Positions 37,645 through 47,120 are shown, counted from the stretch's first letter. The stretch is DNA of 64,000 nt from JANMAT01 sp031359995 (GCA_031359995.1 JANMAT010000094.1:10438-74437), one strand, 5' to 3'. Notes: generated by a model from the letters alone, not told the origin. Program-made: numbers and translations.

Positions 37645-39174
37645 TCAAACCACGCCGTCCCACAGCGCGCGCTCGTCGGCGCCGGGGTCGTCGACGACCG
37701 TGGCCGTCAAGTCGAGGAGCATCGTCGGGCGATCGGAGGCGTTCCAACAGGGCCACGCTGGCAGCCCCGCGTGCTGGGGGTCGCCGGTCTTCGCGAAGGC
37801 CACCCACGCGGCGTGGACCTTGTCGGCCAGCGCCTGGGGCGGGTCGCCGGCGATCCCACGGGCTTGGTCGTTGTCGAGCTGGTCGAACACGAACGGCACC
37901 TCGAGGAAGTGACAGGCGCCGAGGGCGCCGTCCATCACGGTCGAACGCCAGGTGAACTGGTACATCCTCGTGTTCGGGTTGTGCACGCACTGTGCGTCAG
38001 CAAGGCGAATCGCCGGCAGGCGGAACATGCGGTCGGTCTCCACCGCAGCAGCGAGCTCGTGAGGTTGGCAGCCCGAGCGGTTCTTCCGGTAGACGTCGAG
38101 CACGTCTCTGCCCCGCCGACCCGACGAGGCCATGACGGCGTCGAGGGTGGCCTCGACCAGCGGCTCGTTGAAGATGTCGCGAAGGTCGACGATGAACACA
38201 AGCGCCTCCTCGCTCGTCGTCCCGACGAGCACGTCGACATCGGCGGCGGCGCCGGCCGCGATCGCGTCGATCGGACGCATCGGCACGATCTCGGTGCCGA
38301 AGGTCGGTTGGAACGCCATGGCCGACGCCGCGGCCTCGCCGAAGCGCTCAGGGTCGCGCGTGGCGGCGAGCTCGTCGCTCAGCTTCACCTGGGCGTCGAG
38401 CACCTGCTGCGCGCTCCGCGAGAGGAGATCGTCGAGGTCACCCGGCCTCACGGCCAGCTGGTCCAGCAGGTGGCCCGCGATCATCGACGCAGTCGGGGCA
38501 CTGATGCCGTTGTGTCCAGCTCCGCTCTGGGGAACGGCGCGACGGAACAGCGCCCGGGCCTGCGGGGTGGCAAGCAGGGTGCCGACGCTCATGCCGCCGG
38601 CGCTCTCGCCTGCGATCGTCACGTTCGACGGGTCACCGCCGAACGCTGCGATGTTGTCGCGTACCCATTCGAGCGCGGCGATCTGATCGAGGATGCCGAC
38701 GTTGCCGGATTCGGCCAAGCCAGGGAAGTGGCCGGCGAAGTTGCAGAAGCCCTGCACGCCGAGGCGGTAGTTGATCGTGACGCAGACGACGCCGTCGCGA
38801 GCGAACGCCGACCCGTTGTACACGGCGTCGACACCGCTTCCCCCGTAGAACGCACCGCCGTGGATCCAGAACAGGACGGGCAGCGCGGCGGCGCCGGGGT
38901 CGGGAGTCCAGACGTTGAGGTTGAGGCAGTCGTCACCGGGGGCGCTGACCGGGGTGCCGATCTGACCGAACAGGCCGGGCATGGCCTGCTGCAGGCAGAC
39001 CGGGCCGTACGCCGACGCGTCCCGCACACCGCTCCAGGCCGCCGGCGGCACCGGCGGGTGGTAACGAAGCCTGCCGACCGGGGGCGCGGCATACGGGACG
39101 CCGAGGAACGCGTGGACATCTCGCTGCTGGATGCCACGGACGTCTCCCTGGGCTGTTTTCACGACAACGGTCAT
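37645..39174 (-). CDS. Type B carboxylesterase (COesterase family)
   Basis: 509 aa alpha/beta hydrolase. The oxyanion hole is in 'LFWIHGGAFYGGSG' (102-115), the nucleophile Ser191 in 'VTIAGESAGGMSVGTLL', and 'EDCLNLNVWTP'-like sequence ('DDCLNLNVWTPD') precedes, the usual family order. No signal peptide, so it is cytoplasmic. It hydrolyses carboxylic esters; the real substrate may be an ester or lactone produced by the nearby Baeyer-Villiger monooxygenase. The ribosome binding site AGAGGAG precedes the ATG. It lies 18 bases after livF and 39 bases before the EstB-type gene. Confidence 0.92.
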   Translation of the reverse strand: MTVVVKTAQGDVRGIQQRDVHAFLGVPYAAPPVGRLRYHPPVPPAAWSGVRDASAYGPVCLQQAMPGLFGQIGTPVSAPGDDCLNLNVWTPDPGAAALPVLFWIHGGAFYGGSGVDAVYNGSAFARDGVVCVTINYRLGVQGFCNFAGHFPGLAESGNVGILDQIAALEWVRDNIAAFGGDPSNVTIAGESAGGMSVGTLLATPQARALFRRAVPQSGAGHNGISAPTASMIAGHLLDQLAVRPGDLDDLLSRSAQQVLDAQVKLSDELAATRDPERFGEAAASAMAFQPTFGTEIVPMRPIDAIAAGAAADVDVLVGTTSEEALVFIVDLRDIFNEPLVEATLDAVMASSGRRGRDVLDVYRKNRSGCQPHELAAAVETDRMFRLPAIRLADAQCVHNPNTRMYQFTWRSTVMDGALGACHFLEVPFVFDQLDNDQARGIAGDPPQALADKVHAAWVAFAKTGDPQHAGLPAWPCWNASDRPTMLLDLTATVVDDPGADERALWDGVV

Positions 39175-39192
39175 CTGCAGGCTCCTCTAACT

Positions 39193-39918
39193 TCAGGTCG
39201 GGTGCTCCGTCGGCTCGGTTCGCAGCCCGAGGTAGCTGGCTTCGAGCAGTGATCCATCAGCGAGCTCGGCCGGGGTGCGTTCCATCACGAGCTGGCCGTG
39301 GTTGAGGACGTAGCAGCGATCGGCCACGCCGAGGGCAGCGTGCACATGTTGCTCGACGAGGAGCACGGCCATACCCGTGTCATTGGCGATGCGACGCACG
39401 ACCGGCAGGAGGCGCTCGACGATGATCGGTGCCAGTCCCAGACTCATCTCGTCGATCATCAACGCCCGCGGCTCGGCCAGCAGCGAGCACCCGAGTGCAA
39501 GCATCTGCTGCTCCCCACCGGACAGGAGTCCGGCCTTGCGGCCCCGCAAGGGGTCCAGCGCCGGGAAGTACTCCATGACCTGTTCGACCGTTACCGTGCT
39601 CGCCTTGTGACGATGCAAGCGCAGGTTCTCCGCTACCGTCAACTGGAAGAAGAGACCCCGGTCCTCGGGCACGAGTGCGACCCCGGATCGGGCGACGACG
39701 TGCGGGCTCCGCCCACGGACCGACGTACCGAAGATGCGAACGTCGCCCGCGATGATGGGCAGGACGGCAGCAATGGTCCACAGCGTGGTGCTCTTGCCAG
39801 CTCCGTTCGGCCCGAGCAGGGCGACGACCTCGCCTTCATCGACGTGCATGTCGAGGCCGCGAACGGCGGGTACGCCGTTGTAGCCGGCGACCAGGCCCTC
39901 GAGGGCGATCGCGGTCAT
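39193..39918 (-). CDS. livF: Branched-chain amino acid-type ABC transporter ATPase LivF
   Basis: 241 aa ATP-binding subunit. Walker A is 'LLGPNGAGKSTTLW', the signature 'LLSGGEQQMLALGCSLL', Walker B 'ALMIDEMSLGLAP', and the switch His follows in 'VLLVEQHVHAAL'. It pairs with the LivG domain that is fused to the permeases in the preceding gene to make the two-ATPase importer. Its start overlaps the fused gene's stop by 4 bases. HAAT-family importers move amino acids but also amides, short aromatic acids and other small carboxylates, so the context (esterases) matters more than the name. Confidence 0.93.
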   Translation of the reverse strand: MTAIALEGLVAGYNGVPAVRGLDMHVDEGEVVALLGPNGAGKSTTLWTIAAVLPIIAGDVRIFGTSVRGRSPHVVARSGVALVPEDRGLFFQLTVAENLRLHRHKASTVTVEQVMEYFPALDPLRGRKAGLLSGGEQQMLALGCSLLAEPRALMIDEMSLGLAPIIVERLLPVVRRIANDTGMAVLLVEQHVHAALGVADRCYVLNHGQLVMERTPAELADGSLLEASYLGLRTEPTEHPT

Positions 39919-42749
39919 GCTGGCAGCCCCGGTGCTTCCGCATCGCCGGCGATGGTGAGGGTGAGGGGACCAGCCGACTGGCCGAGGTACGCCTCGATCA
40001 CCCGCGAGTCGCCCCGCACGTCTTCGGGGGCACCCTGGGCGATGAGCTGCCCGAACTCGAGCACGTAGAGATGGTCGCAGACGTCGAGTACGAGACCCAT
40101 GTCGTGATCGACCAGGAGCACCGAGATGCCCTGGTCGACGATGTCCTTCAGCCGTTCGCCCAGCGCCCGACTCTCGCCTGTGTCTAGGCCGGCTGCGGGC
40201 TCGTCGAGCAGCACGACGGACGGCCGCGTCGCAAGGGCTCTCGCCACGCCGAGCAGCTTCTGCTGACCGAGCGGAAGAGCCGTGGGCTTCTCATCGGCGT
40301 GGGCCCGCAGGCCGACGAGGTCCAGCGCCCAATCGACGTCATCCGAGTCGACGTCCCGCCCGGGTCGAAAGACGTCGCGCCCGAGCATGCGCAGGCCGGC
40401 GCGGTCGGCCCCGACACGCAGGTTGTCCCTGACGGTCAGGTCGTTGAACAGCTCGACGGCCTGCCAGGTACGGGCTAGGCCGAGCCGGGCGCGGCGGTGG
40501 GGCGCGAGCTGCTCCAGTCGCTGATCTCCGATGCTGATGGTGCCCCCATGGGTCGCGAATCCCGTCAGGGCATCGATGCAGGTCGTCTTGCCCGCGCCGT
40601 TCGGCCCGATGAGACCGACGATCTGTCCCGGGGGCACGTCCAACGACACGCGATCGAGGGCGACGAGCCCGCCATAGGAGACAGACAGGTCACGAGTCAC
40701 CAGGACCCCCGCCGAAGCGGCGAGACGAGCCGCGGGAGCCGGTACGCGCCCGGCACGAGCGGCCGGCGCCGGTGCCGACTCACCCGCAGCCGATGGAGTA
40801 GACCCTCTACGACGGGCGCGCATGGTCGTCATGCTCTGGCGTACTGCCCCCGCGATGCCGACAGGGTTGAAGATCGCCGTGAGGATCAGGCTGATGCCGC
40901 TGAGCAGCAGGTAAGCATTGCCGATGTTCGAGAACAGTCGATTGAAGATGACGTAGCTGATGCCAAGGGGCGCGAAGGTCCCAGCTACGAGCGCGCCCGG
41001 GATGCTCGTGATCCCCCCGAGATAGGCAAACGCGAGGAAGCTGACCCCCACGAGCACCGTGAAGGAATCGGCCGACAGCTGGCCCCGACTGTAACCGATG
41101 AGCGTGCCACCCAGTCCGGCCAGCGCTGATGCGATCGCGAAGCCGGAGAGCTTGGCCGCTTGCACGTCGATGCCGAGCGAGGCCGCCGCCCGCTCGTTCG
41201 AGCGAACTGCCAGGAAGCGACGACCCGTCGCACCGCGGGCCAGGTTGCCCACGGCCACCGCGACCGAGGTCAGCAACACGAGCACCATGACCCCGAAGGG
41301 AAGGCGGGCGATGTTGCTTCCGCTGCGCACCCCGAGGTCGATGCCGAACACCTTGGGGTCCGGGATGAGGTTGCCGGCCAGCTTGGTCACGTTCGGGTTG
41401 CGGAAGACGAAGCGCTCGAGTGCCACCGCCAGCGCCATGGTGACGACGGCGAGCTGCGCACCGCGGATGCGGAGCGCCGGCAGTCCGGCGACGATCCCGA
41501 GCAGGGTGGCCAGCACGACGGCGATCACGAGCGAGAAGGGAAATGCGATGTGGGCATCGGTGGCCAGCTTCGACACCGCGAAACCCGCTGATCCGGCAAA
41601 GGCGGCCTGAGCGAGCGAGATCTGGCCGATCAGCCCCGTCAGCACCACGAGCGAGAGCGCGATGATCGCCACGATCATGCTCGTGATGATCCCGAACCGA
41701 AAGCTGCCTTTCGTGACCACGAGGAGGACGAACCCCGCCATCGCCGCGACCGCGACCGCGCCGGGCCGATTCCGAGGGATCACCACCTCGGGCAGCGGGT
41801 CGGACTCGACCGCGCCGCGACTCGGGAGCGAGCGCCCGGCAATGAACAGCGCGGCGACCACGACCAGGAACGGCACGGCGTCACCGAAGCCGGTCTTGGC
41901 CCAGGCCGGCCACCAGCTGCGTGTACCGAGGAACGTGACCTCGGACTGGATCGCGCCGAGCACCAGTCCCGCAGCGATGACCACACCGATGTAGGTGAGG
42001 CGACCGACGAGCGCGCAGGCCAGCGCGGGAACGACCACCAACGTGAACCCGATCGGGTTGAGCCCGTTGGCGGGCGACGCCAGGATGAAGACGAGCGCGA
42101 CGACCATCGAGGAGATCACCCACGTCGTGCCCGCGAGGAACTGCGGTGAGAACCGGGCGAGCGACGCGGCCCGCTCGTTCTCGGCCGCGGCGCGCGTCGC
42201 GAGACCCGAGCGGGTGTATCGGAAGTAGGCCCAGAGTGCGAGGCCGACGACCGCCGTGACAACCGCGAGCCAGATACGGTCCTGAGGCACCTCCACCGTG
42301 CCCACCCGGAAGGTCCGGTTGGGCAGGATCGGCTCGACGCGGCGCGCCGTCGTCTTGAAGTGCATCACGACCAGTGCCTGCAGCGTGATCATCAGTCCGA
42401 CGGAAGCAACCACCTTGGCCAGAGCGGGTGCCCGCCTCAGTGGGCGGAACACCAACAGGTGGGCGATCAGGCCGATGAGCGCCGCTGACGCCAGCGCAAG
42501 CAGCAGCGCCGGCACGAACCCGACCGTCTTGCCGAGGTGCACCTTGTGCGGGATGGCGAACACGGGGAACGTCAGATCGCCGGCGCGGCGGAGCTCGTCG
42601 TAGACGTACGCGCTCCACATGCCCATGGCACCGGCGGCGAAGTTGATGATGCCGGTGCCCTTGTAGGTGACGACGAGACCGGTCCCGAGTGCGGCGTAGA
42701 TCGCGCCGGCGCCGAGACCGATGAGCGCGAACAGGACGTACTGGCTCAT
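39915..42749 (-). CDS. Single-chain LivH-LivM-LivG ABC transporter (two permeases plus ATPase)
   Basis: 944 aa; normally three separate proteins. Residues about 1-300 are a LivH-type permease ('ALIGLGAGAIYAALGTGLVV', 'INFAAGAMGMWSAYV'). About 345-650 is a LivM-type permease ('ALSLVVLTGLIGQISLAQAA', 'FLAVRSNERAAASLGIDV', 'YLGGITSIPGALVAG'). An Ala/Pro-rich linker (about 660-690) leads to a LivG-type ATPase (681-944) with Walker A 'GPNGAGKT' (715-722), the LivG-style signature 'LPLGQQKLLGVARAL' and Walker B 'VVLLDEPAAGLD'. The reading frame is continuous, with no internal stop or start needed. It overlaps livF by 4 bases. Confidence 0.93.
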   Translation of the reverse strand: MSQYVLFALIGLGAGAIYAALGTGLVVTYKGTGIINFAAGAMGMWSAYVYDELRRAGDLTFPVFAIPHKVHLGKTVGFVPALLLALASAALIGLIAHLLVFRPLRRAPALAKVVASVGLMITLQALVVMHFKTTARRVEPILPNRTFRVGTVEVPQDRIWLAVVTAVVGLALWAYFRYTRSGLATRAAAENERAASLARFSPQFLAGTTWVISSMVVALVFILASPANGLNPIGFTLVVVPALACALVGRLTYIGVVIAAGLVLGAIQSEVTFLGTRSWWPAWAKTGFGDAVPFLVVVAALFIAGRSLPSRGAVESDPLPEVVIPRNRPGAVAVAAMAGFVLLVVTKGSFRFGIITSMIVAIIALSLVVLTGLIGQISLAQAAFAGSAGFAVSKLATDAHIAFPFSLVIAVVLATLLGIVAGLPALRIRGAQLAVVTMALAVALERFVFRNPNVTKLAGNLIPDPKVFGIDLGVRSGSNIARLPFGVMVLVLLTSVAVAVGNLARGATGRRFLAVRSNERAAASLGIDVQAAKLSGFAIASALAGLGGTLIGYSRGQLSADSFTVLVGVSFLAFAYLGGITSIPGALVAGTFAPLGISYVIFNRLFSNIGNAYLLLSGISLILTAIFNPVGIAGAVRQSMTTMRARRRGSTPSAAGESAPAPAARAGRVPAPAARLAASAGVLVTRDLSVSYGGLVALDRVSLDVPPGQIVGLIGPNGAGKTTCIDALTGFATHGGTISIGDQRLEQLAPHRRARLGLARTWQAVELFNDLTVRDNLRVGADRAGLRMLGRDVFRPGRDVDSDDVDWALDLVGLRAHADEKPTALPLGQQKLLGVARALATRPSVVLLDEPAAGLDTGESRALGERLKDIVDQGISVLLVDHDMGLVLDVCDHLYVLEFGQLIAQGAPEDVRGDSRVIEAYLGQSAGPLTLTIAGDAEAPGLPA

Positions 42750-42791
42750 CGACTCGTGCTCAGTCCGTGCAGCGTCCCTCGCACCGAGTGC

Positions 42792-44135
42792 TCAGCTCAC
42801 GAGGCTGAGGTAGTTCTGCGGATCCTTGTAGGCCGGCTCGCGCACTGGCCCGCTCGGACCGGCAACCACCTTCCACACGAGGATGTCGGCCCGGCAGTGC
42901 GACTTCTCGGATGTCCACGGGTGGTCGGCGCAGTGGAGGTTGGGCCCGAGATGACCGGGGATGTCCTTGGCCGCGGCGAACGCGGCTTTGACCGACTCCG
43001 GGGTGATCGGCCCCTTGATCGTCTCAAGGATGCTCTTGAGCTCGAAGAACGCCGAGTACGGCGCCAGCGCGAAGCCGGTCGTGTACTTCTCCTGTCCGGC
43101 TGCCTTCATGTTGGCGACGTACAGGTCGAGGTTCTTCTGGATCTTGGGCGGCGCAGTGGCTTTCGCCTCAGGCAAGTAGACGTCGCCGGACGTGTACGTA
43201 CCGACGGACTTATCCCCCAGCACCTGCATGTAGACCGAGCACGAGCCGGCGAACACGGGACCCTTGTAGCCCAGAGCGCTCGTCGCCGTGACGAGGCCGA
43301 TGCAGCCGGGCTCGGTGAGCTGGCCCCAGATGGCATCGGGGGCGGAGGCGATGGCGGTGGTCACGGCTGCGTTCCAGTCGGGGTTGGCCGGGTCCACCGT
43401 GATGGCCGTGATCTTCATGCCGAGCTTGCCCTCACCGATCGGCTTGATGACCGTCTTGATGAAGTCCTGGCCCGACGGCGTGTCCTCGAGCAGAACGGCG
43501 ATCTTGTTCAACTTCAGATCCTGGAAGGTCTTCAGCGGAGCGAGGGTGAATGCCGAGCCCGCAGCATGGAGGATGAAGGAGTTGGGATCGTTGCGTTGTG
43601 CCGTTCCCCACGAGTTCGACGAGACGAACGGGATGCCCGCCTTCGTCAAGATCGGCAGCTGCGCGTCGGATGCGACATCGATGCCCGTGTAGGCGATGGT
43701 GACCTTCTGCTCGACGAACCTGTTGGCGCAGTTGATCGAGCCCTCGGGCGACGCGTCGGCGAGACACCCCACCAGATCGATCTTGGCGCCGTTCACACCA
43801 CCGTTCTTGTTGATGTAGTCGACGGCGACCTCGCCGCCGATGCGGAACTCGGGCAGGGAGAACACGCCACCCTCGTTGTTGGCGTAGCCGATCTTGATCG
43901 TCTCACCGGTCCGAGACGTGGGCGCCGCAGCCGTCGTGGCTCCCGCCCCGGCAGCCGTCGTCGCCGCGGCTGCGGGTGGGGCGGTCGTGGCCGCGGACCC
44001 CGTCGTGGTCACCGCTCCGGCACCCGCCGTGGTCGCGGTCGTGCTGCCGTCGCTCTTGCTGCTCCCGCACGCGCTCGCCGATAGGACGAGCGCGGCAAGC
44101 ACGCTCACTCGCGCGAACGCTCGATGTGGTCTCAC
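42792..44135 (-). CDS. LivK-type periplasmic-binding lipoprotein
   Basis: 447 aa from GTG at 44135, preceded by AGGGGG. The signal peptide ends with lipobox 'LSASACGSS', then an Ala/Thr-rich linker of about 60 residues and a type I periplasmic-binding fold ('TIKIGYANNEGGVFSLPEFR', 'AVDYINKNGGVNGAKIDLV', 'PFVSSNSWGTAQRNDPNSFI'). The Cys in the second domain ('LVGCLADA', 'INCANRF', 'FAGSCSVY', 'NLHCADHPW') are more numerous than in typical LivK. It captures the ligand outside the membrane and delivers it to the fused permease. It is the first gene of the six-gene run; the 245-base upstream region must hold the promoter, but I see no clear -10 box. Confidence 0.88.
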   Translation of the reverse strand: MRPHRAFARVSVLAALVLSASACGSSKSDGSTTATTAGAGAVTTTGSAATTAPPAAAATTAAGAGATTAAAPTSRTGETIKIGYANNEGGVFSLPEFRIGGEVAVDYINKNGGVNGAKIDLVGCLADASPEGSINCANRFVEQKVTIAYTGIDVASDAQLPILTKAGIPFVSSNSWGTAQRNDPNSFILHAAGSAFTLAPLKTFQDLKLNKIAVLLEDTPSGQDFIKTVIKPIGEGKLGMKITAITVDPANPDWNAAVTTAIASAPDAIWGQLTEPGCIGLVTATSALGYKGPVFAGSCSVYMQVLGDKSVGTYTSGDVYLPEAKATAPPKIQKNLDLYVANMKAAGQEKYTTGFALAPYSAFFELKSILETIKGPITPESVKAAFAAAKDIPGHLGPNLHCADHPWTSEKSHCRADILVWKVVAGPSGPVREPAYKDPQNYLSLVS

Positions 44136-44380
44136 GTTGTCCCCCTGACTTGGTGCCACCCATCGCGGGCGTGCACACACGTATCTGATGCGACCCCGAC
44201 CGTGCGGCCTGCGCAACGGGCGCCAGCAGTCGAAACCGACCTATTCCCCGATGGGAACGGTACCCGCCGACCATGATCGACGCAACCGATCGGACTTCGT
44301 CCTGCCGTCGGCTCGCTCGGCGAACTCGTGCCGCCACAACCTGGTGATCGGACGGCTCAACGTGCTGCGGTGCACCTCGC

Positions 44381-46144
44381 CTACGGGCCGGTGGGAGGCG
44401 GACGGACGTCCCACAGCCACACGTCCTCGACGCGCTGGCCCGGGCCGAGCAGCGAGATGATCAGGTTCAGCAGGTCGTCGTGGTGGGCCTGGCGGTCGTA
44501 GAGCACGACCGCGTCCGCGTGCCACACGCGCAGGTCGTCCAGCGCGGCGGCCCGGTCGACGTCGGTGACGCTGACCACCTCGTTGCGGTAGCCGACCTTG
44601 GCCAGCATCTGCGCGAACGGCCGGTCGCTCACCGGCCACTTGCCGATGCGGTCGGGCCCCTCGGGGCCCAGGAAGTAGCCACCCGGCATGCGGTAGGCCA
44701 TGAGGGCGTCGCTCTGCCACGCCATCGGGTCGATGTGCTCGGGCTCGGCCAGCGGGGCGAACACGAGGCTGCGCCCCGAGCCCACGTAGCGCTTCCACGT
44801 GCCCCCGCTGACGAAGGTGGGCACCGGCGTGCGGCTGAGCACGGGGATCGGTGTGGGCACGATGGGCACGAGCGCCACCACCAACCCGACCACCATGGAC
44901 ACCGGCCAGAGCGCGTCGGCGCGGGGCACCGCACGGCGCAGGCGCAGAGCGCGGTCGATGCCGACCGCGAGCACGAAACCGATCATCGGCACGGCGACGA
45001 GACCGAGGCGGCTGGCCAGCAGGCTGTCGAACAGCGGCAGGTGCTGCAGCACGCGCCACGGCGTGGGGATGCCCGTCTCGTGGCGGTGCACGGTGATGAC
45101 CTCGCCCATGGAGCACCACACGATGAAGGCCGCGGCCAGCCCCACGGCACGCACCATGCGGTCGCGCCACTGCACGGCCACGACGACCGCGACGGCGAGC
45201 ACCACGAGCCAGCCGTAGTTGACGTTCTGCTCGGCGATGTTCCACGCGTAGCGCAGCGCCTTGGTGCGGTCGCCGGCCAACGTGTCGGCCGACGGTGTGA
45301 CGATCTTGGTGAGGTCGTTGCCCGCCCACGACGCGATCGAGATGGCCCGGTAGCTGTAGGGCCCGCCGAACTGGACGGCCATGGGGTACACCAGCAACGC
45401 GAGCGCCACCGCGGCGGCCACGGTGAGCCCCTCGGCCAGCACGCGCCAGCGGGCCCGCACCGAAGGCTCGAACCAGGCGTACAGACCGACGACCACGCCC
45501 ATGCCGATGGCGGTGTGGAACAGCACCTCGGGCGCGATGAAGTACTGGCCCACGATGAGCAGGCCGAGCACGGCACCGTCGCGACCCCGCCGGGCGCTGT
45601 GGGCCAAGCGCAGCGACCGCCACACGATGACCGGCACCAACGGCTGGGAGATCATGTTGGTGTGGCCGGTGGCCTGCGACACCAGACCCGGCGCGAAGCC
45701 ACAGAAGAGCCCACCGATCCAGGCGGCGAACGGCGAGGCCACGACCTTGCGCCACAGCCAGTACCAGGCCGCGGCGGTGGCGGCCAGGCACAGCACCTCG
45801 ACCCCGGCGAAGGTGACGGGTGCGCCGAAGGCCAGCGTGACCGGCGAGAAGATCGCGCCCCACGCCAGCATCGAGGTGTTGGCCAGCAGGTTCACGCCAC
45901 CGGGCACGTTCATGGCATGGGTGACGAACGGGTTCGACCCGTGCACGATGGCGTGGGCGGTGTGGGCGTACATCCACTCGAACACCGCCTGGTCCTTCTC
46001 ACCACCCGACACCCGACGGTGCTGCATGTCCTGCAGCAGGTTGTGCAGCACGTAGATCGCGGTCGCCAGGTACGAGCCGATCACCAGCGCATGGACGGCG
46101 AGAGGCGACCGCTCCGGCGAAGCGCGAAGCGCGGCGTCAGGCAA
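44381..46144 (-). CDS. Polytopic membrane protein, GT-C glycosyltransferase-like
   Basis: 587 aa. About twelve hydrophobic helices, with a first extracytoplasmic loop 'RRVSGGEKDQAVFEWMYA' and 'GSNPFVTHAMNVPGGVNLLA', typical of actinobacterial GT-C-like membrane proteins, and a small soluble C-terminal domain ('DDLRVWHADAVVLYDRQ'). GT-C enzymes transfer sugars from polyprenyl phosphates outside the membrane; substrate unknown. The longest frame starts at TTG (46144) overlapping the deacetylase stop by 8 bases; a later GTG is possible but would shorten the first helix. The upstream deacetylase suggests envelope polysaccharide work. Confidence 0.7.
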   Translation of the reverse strand: MPDAALRASPERSPLAVHALVIGSYLATAIYVLHNLLQDMQHRRVSGGEKDQAVFEWMYAHTAHAIVHGSNPFVTHAMNVPGGVNLLANTSMLAWGAIFSPVTLAFGAPVTFAGVEVLCLAATAAAWYWLWRKVVASPFAAWIGGLFCGFAPGLVSQATGHTNMISQPLVPVIVWRSLRLAHSARRGRDGAVLGLLIVGQYFIAPEVLFHTAIGMGVVVGLYAWFEPSVRARWRVLAEGLTVAAAVALALLVYPMAVQFGGPYSYRAISIASWAGNDLTKIVTPSADTLAGDRTKALRYAWNIAEQNVNYGWLVVLAVAVVVAVQWRDRMVRAVGLAAAFIVWCSMGEVITVHRHETGIPTPWRVLQHLPLFDSLLASRLGLVAVPMIGFVLAVGIDRALRLRRAVPRADALWPVSMVVGLVVALVPIVPTPIPVLSRTPVPTFVSGGTWKRYVGSGRSLVFAPLAEPEHIDPMAWQSDALMAYRMPGGYFLGPEGPDRIGKWPVSDRPFAQMLAKVGYRNEVVSVTDVDRAAALDDLRVWHADAVVLYDRQAHHDDLLNLIISLLGPGQRVEDVWLWDVRPPPTGP

Positions 46145-47021
46145 GGAGCTGGCCGACCGTGACCGGTGCGAGACCCTTGGCCGCCAGCATGTCGAGCAGG
46201 CCCGGCAGGGCGGCGAGGGTGTCGGTGTGGCCGAAGTGCACGCTGATGATGGAGCCCGGCTGCACCGTGGCCTTCACGTTGGCCACGACCGCGGCGGCCC
46301 CCGGATCCTGGAAGTCGAGCGAGTCGACGTCGTAGCCGACGCTGGTGCGGTAGCCCGCCTTGCCCGCCTCCTCCAAGATCAGCTTCGTGGGCACCTGGAT
46401 GCCCGACGGCCGGAACCACGGGCTGATCGACCCGGTGAGGGAGCTGAGCACCTCGGCGCAGCGGGTGATCTCGCTGGTGATGGTGGCCCGCCCCAACGGA
46501 CCCATCGTCGGGTGCGACCAGGTGTGGTTGGCCACCTCGTGGCCCTCGTCGAGCATGCGGGCCACGAGGCGCGGGTTCTGCTCCATCCAGCTGCCGACGC
46601 CGAACACCGTGGCGTGCACACCCCGCTGCTTCATGGCGTCGAGCATGCGGGTGGCCAGACCGACGTCGCCGTTGGCGTGATAGGTGAGCGCCACCTTCGG
46701 CACCGAGCGCGGGCCGTTGGGCACGAACGCCGCCGGACCGCCGGCGGCGGCCGTGGTCGCCGTGGTGGCCACCTCGGTCGGCGGCAACGTGGCCGATGTG
46801 GTTGACGTGGTGGTCCCCGCAGCGGCGGTCCCCGTGGCGGCTCCCGGTGCGGCGGCCCCCGGCACGCCGGTCGTCGCCGGTTCGGACCCCGCGGTCGCGG
46901 GGGTGGCGTCGGTCGACGCGGCGTCGCCGGTGTTCGGGTTGGGGCTGCAGGCGGCCAGGGCGCCCGCCGCGGCGATGCCCAGGAAGGTGCGCCGGGCCAG
47001 GCGCCGTTCGTGCTCGGTCAC
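46137..47021 (-). CDS. Tat-secreted polysaccharide deacetylase-like lipoprotein
   Basis: 294 aa from GTG at 47021. The N-terminus carries a twin-arginine motif 'ARRTFLGIAAAG' running into the lipobox 'ALAACSPN', then a Thr/Ala-rich linker of about 70 residues and a NodB-fold domain. The metal-binding motif 'HTWSHPTMG' and 'FRPSGIQVP' are intact, but motif 1, normally T-F-D-D-G, reads 'LTYHANGD', so catalysis depends on a different residue set or is lost. Likely target is peptidoglycan or a capsule polymer. It precedes the GT-C-like gene on the same strand and is divergent from the SufR-like regulator. Confidence 0.82.
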   Translation of the reverse strand: MTEHERRLARRTFLGIAAAGALAACSPNPNTGDAASTDATPATAGSEPATTGVPGAAAPGAATGTAAAGTTTSTTSATLPPTEVATTATTAAAGGPAAFVPNGPRSVPKVALTYHANGDVGLATRMLDAMKQRGVHATVFGVGSWMEQNPRLVARMLDEGHEVANHTWSHPTMGPLGRATITSEITRCAEVLSSLTGSISPWFRPSGIQVPTKLILEEAGKAGYRTSVGYDVDSLDFQDPGAAAVVANVKATVQPGSIISVHFGHTDTLAALPGLLDMLAAKGLAPVTVGQLLA

Positions 47022-47120
47022 CGTGCCAGTCAAGCACCCCGACGCTCGTCGGGACCGTGCGCGGTCCGCGACCGGCCGACCGAGCGGCATTTCGTCAAGA
47101 GGATCGTTCGGATATTCAGC

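Noticed and set aside
44136..44380. 245-base gap before the LivK gene examined for a riboswitch
   Set aside because: No recognisable conserved aptamer sequence or strong terminator-antiterminator pair could be seen by eye.
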